DNA of 15,507 bases, taken from Myxococcales bacterium. Lineage in GTDB: Bacteria > Myxococcota > Polyangia > Fen-1088. Positions 13,696-15,507 of this stretch are shown here, one piece after another (position 1 is the first letter of the stretch; each line of letters begins with the position of its first letter). Position numbers and translations under genes: made by a program. The stretch spans positions 9,264 through 24,770 of the forward strand of contig PMCR01000582.1 of the NCBI GenBank assembly GCA_003155465.1, given 5' to 3'. A model generated the notes under the pieces. The model was given only the letters and a program-made list of their open reading frames with translations. It made no database searches and was not told the DNA's origin.

Positions 13696-14958
13696 ATGAC
13701 GACAGTTATCTCGAAGTACTCCATGGGTGTTGGTGACCGTTTTGGCCTGGAAGGGCCTGCGCAGTTGCAGGCATTCCAGGCTGCCAAGGATAGAGGCGTC
13801 ACGATCACCCCGGTCTGGAACAAGTCGAACCGCGAGCATTCCCTGATCGGGACGCGGCCCGAGGACGTCCGCGCCGAGGCCGACGCCGCAGTCAAGTCCT
13901 GCCATTGGAGCGATCCGTACTTCGTCGATGCGGATCACATCGGCCTTCACACGGTCGACAGGTTTCTCGGGGCGAGCGATTTTTTCACTATCGATGTTGC
14001 GGACTCCATCGGCAAGCCTGCGTCTGATGCCTCGATGGCCATGTACGTGGCAGATATGCAGCGCTTCTCGGGCGCGCTGCGCATTCCGGGTATTGCCGAA
14101 CCGGTGACAGTAGCTTCGGTGTCCCTGCAGGAGATCGCAGCGAAGTACCTCTTTGCTGTCGAAGAGGCGGGGCGCGTTTACCGCCACATTGCACAGCAGA
14201 GGGGCGAAGGGCGTTTCGTCACCGAGGTGTCGTTTGACGAGGCGAACACCCCGCAGACGCCCGCCGAGCTTTTCTTCATCCTGGCTGCCTTGGCCCGTGA
14301 GCGGATCCCGGTGGCAACCGTAGCGCCCAAGTTCACCGGCGAGTTCCTCAAGGGAATTGACTACGTGGGCGACATCGCGCGGTTCTCCCGAGAATTCGAG
14401 GAAGATCTCGCCGTCCTGGCGTTTGCCAAGCAGACGCTGGGGCTGCCGGCGTCGCTCAAGTTGAGCGTTCACTCGGGCAGCGACAAGTTCTCTCTCTACC
14501 CAATCATGCACCGGGCGATCCAGAAGGCTGACGCGGGTATCCACCTGAAGACGGCGGGCACCACCTGGCTGGAAGAAGTCATTGGCCTTGCCGCGGCCGG
14601 GGGCGAAGCCTTAGCCTTCGTGAAGACGCTGTATCGCGAGGCCTACGGCCGCTACGACGAGATGGCCAAGCCCTATCTGACGGTCATTGCCATCGACCGC
14701 CAGGCGCTTCCCACGCCGGAACAGGTGGACGCGTTTAGCGCCCGGGAATACGTTGAGGCGCTGGAGCACAACCAGGCCTGCCGGCGCTTCAGTATCCACT
14801 TCCGCCAGATGGTGCACATCAGTTTCCGGGTCGCGGCAGAAAGGCGCGAGCCCTTTCTCGCCTTGCTCAAGTCCAATCGCAGCAGCATCGAATCCCACGT
14901 GTCGGGCAACATCCTGAGGCGCCATATCGAACCGCTGTTTCTCGGAATCGGCGCGTGA
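13696..14958 (+). CDS. uxaE: D-tagaturonate epimerase
   Basis: A 420-residue cytoplasmic enzyme of the UxaE family, which interconverts D-tagaturonate and D-fructuronate (described from Thermotoga). Family signatures seen: KYSMGVGDRFG (7-17), PVWNKSNREH (39-48), VDADHIGL (77-84), FFTIDVADSIGK (96-107), KLSVHSGSDKFSLYPIMHRA and LKTAGTTWLEEVIGLA. The length and both ends look complete. The ribosome-binding site is weak (AAGAG six bases upstream). It follows the PL1 lyase and precedes the SDR oxidoreductase by 85 bp. The product of UxaC is its substrate, and its own product is the substrate of the next enzyme, so gene order mirrors the pathway. I am confident in the family; substrate direction is taken from pathway context. 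Confidence 0.94.
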   Translation: MTTVISKYSMGVGDRFGLEGPAQLQAFQAAKDRGVTITPVWNKSNREHSLIGTRPEDVRAEADAAVKSCHWSDPYFVDADHIGLHTVDRFLGASDFFTIDVADSIGKPASDASMAMYVADMQRFSGALRIPGIAEPVTVASVSLQEIAAKYLFAVEEAGRVYRHIAQQRGEGRFVTEVSFDEANTPQTPAELFFILAALARERIPVATVAPKFTGEFLKGIDYVGDIARFSREFEEDLAVLAFAKQTLGLPASLKLSVHSGSDKFSLYPIMHRAIQKADAGIHLKTAGTTWLEEVIGLAAAGGEALAFVKTLYREAYGRYDEMAKPYLTVIAIDRQALPTPEQVDAFSAREYVEALEHNQACRRFSIHFRQMVHISFRVAAERREPFLALLKSNRSSIESHVSGNILRRHIEPLFLGIGA

Positions 14959-15043
14959 CACCCTGGCACCGCAGCGATAGGATTTCCTCCACCGAGGGCA
15001 CCTGAGCCTGCTGGCTCGCCGCCCCGTCTAACCAGGAGCAACG

Positions 15044-15507
15044 ATGGACCCCAAGAGCTTCATGAACGCCTACGATTTCACCGGAAGAACGATTGCCATC
15101 ACAGGTGGGGGCGGGGTCTTGTGCGGTGAGATGGCCAGGGGCTTGGCCGGTTGCCACGCCAACGTGGTCATCCTGGACCGGGATGTGGGTCTGGCAGAGA
15201 AGGTGCTCGCCACGTTGAGCGGCTCGAAAGGCGCCCACAGGGCCGCGTTCATCGACGTGCTCGACAAGGCGGCGGTGGCGCAGGCGGCCGACAAGGTGAT
15301 CGCCGACTACGGCAAGATCGATGGACTGATCAATGGGGCCGGGGGAAACAATCCCAAAGCCACCACCAACCCCGAGCAGTCCTTCTTCGACATACCGGCG
15401 GAAGCCATCCAATTCGTGTCGAACCTGAACCTGCAAGGGACGATCCTGCCCAGTCAGGCCTTCGGCCGTTGCATGGCCAAACAGAAGGAAGGCGTGATCC
15501 TGAACAT
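15044..15507 (+). CDS. SDR-family D-mannonate oxidoreductase (fructuronate reductase), 5' part
   Basis: The first 154 codons of a short-chain dehydrogenase; the frame is open to the right edge, so the C-terminal part is missing. AGGAG lies seven bases before the ATG. The Rossmann start reads IAITGGGGVLCGEMARGLA (17-35). The glycine motif is the variant TGGGGVLC rather than the usual TGxxxGIG, which I recall from the SDR mannonate oxidoreductase group. Asp45 at the end of the second strand suggests NAD(H) preference. LINGAGGNNPKATT (95-108) is characteristic of that group, as is the NLNLQGTILPSQAFG helix. The catalytic Ser-Tyr-Lys lie beyond the window. Role: reduction of D-fructuronate to D-mannonate after UxaE. 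The SDR fold is certain and the substrate is likely. Confidence 0.88.
   Translation, partial: MDPKSFMNAYDFTGRTIAITGGGGVLCGEMARGLAGCHANVVILDRDVGLAEKVLATLSGSKGAHRAAFIDVLDKAAVAQAADKVIADYGKIDGLINGAGGNNPKATTNPEQSFFDIPAEAIQFVSNLNLQGTILPSQAFGRCMAKQKEGVILN

Noticed and set aside
12628..14544. 638-residue open frame on the minus strand
   Set aside because: It lies opposite the PL1 lyase and uxaE genes, both of which have unmistakable family motifs. Its translation has no recognisable domain and it is a by-product of high GC codon bias.

Overview
The window is high-GC DNA with lipoprotein signal peptides, outer-membrane barrels, long Gly/Thr/Ala-rich tethers and a Cys-rich repeat protein of a type I associate with Myxococcota (Polyangia/Sorangium-like bacteria). 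That placement is an inference from gene content; no marker gene is present. Most of the window reads as a pectin (polygalacturonate) utilisation locus.

Layout. (1) 1-2264, minus strand: a large secreted Cys-rich protein whose 3' end lies outside the window. (2) 2265-2597: a divergent intergenic region. (3) 2598-3560, plus: a predicted outer-membrane barrel-like protein. (4) 3768-5347, plus: an ECF sigma factor and, overlapping it by ATGA, a membrane anti-sigma factor with a zinc-binding N-terminus and a TPR-like extracytoplasmic part. (5) 5413-8526, plus: a porin followed 24 bp later by a CE8 pectin methylesterase lipoprotein. (6) 8523-11599, minus: a PL9-type pectate lyase lipoprotein followed by uronate isomerase uxaC. 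The stop codons of uxaC and the methylesterase overlap in one CTAG. (7) 11600-11973: a divergent regulatory region. (8) 11974 to the right edge, plus: a PL1 pectate lyase, the tagaturonate epimerase uxaE and the start of an SDR-type D-mannonate oxidoreductase (fructuronate reductase).

How the genes fit together. The methylesterase de-esterifies pectin at the cell surface, and the PL1 and PL9 lyases cut the resulting polygalacturonate. The porin is a plausible route for oligomers through the outer membrane. In the cytoplasm UxaC makes tagaturonate from galacturonate, UxaE epimerises it to fructuronate, and the SDR reduces that to mannonate. This is the epimerase route rather than the uxaB/uxaA altronate route. 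Mannonate dehydratase and KDG-processing genes are not in the window.

The most notable non-coding signal is a 34-bp element, 31/34 identical, placed upstream of the ECF sigma gene and again upstream of the porin-methylesterase pair. A degenerate third copy sits upstream of the PL1 lyase. It could be the promoter read by this ECF sigma factor or the operator of an unseen pectin regulator, and it suggests that sigma, porin, methylesterase and lyase form one regulon.
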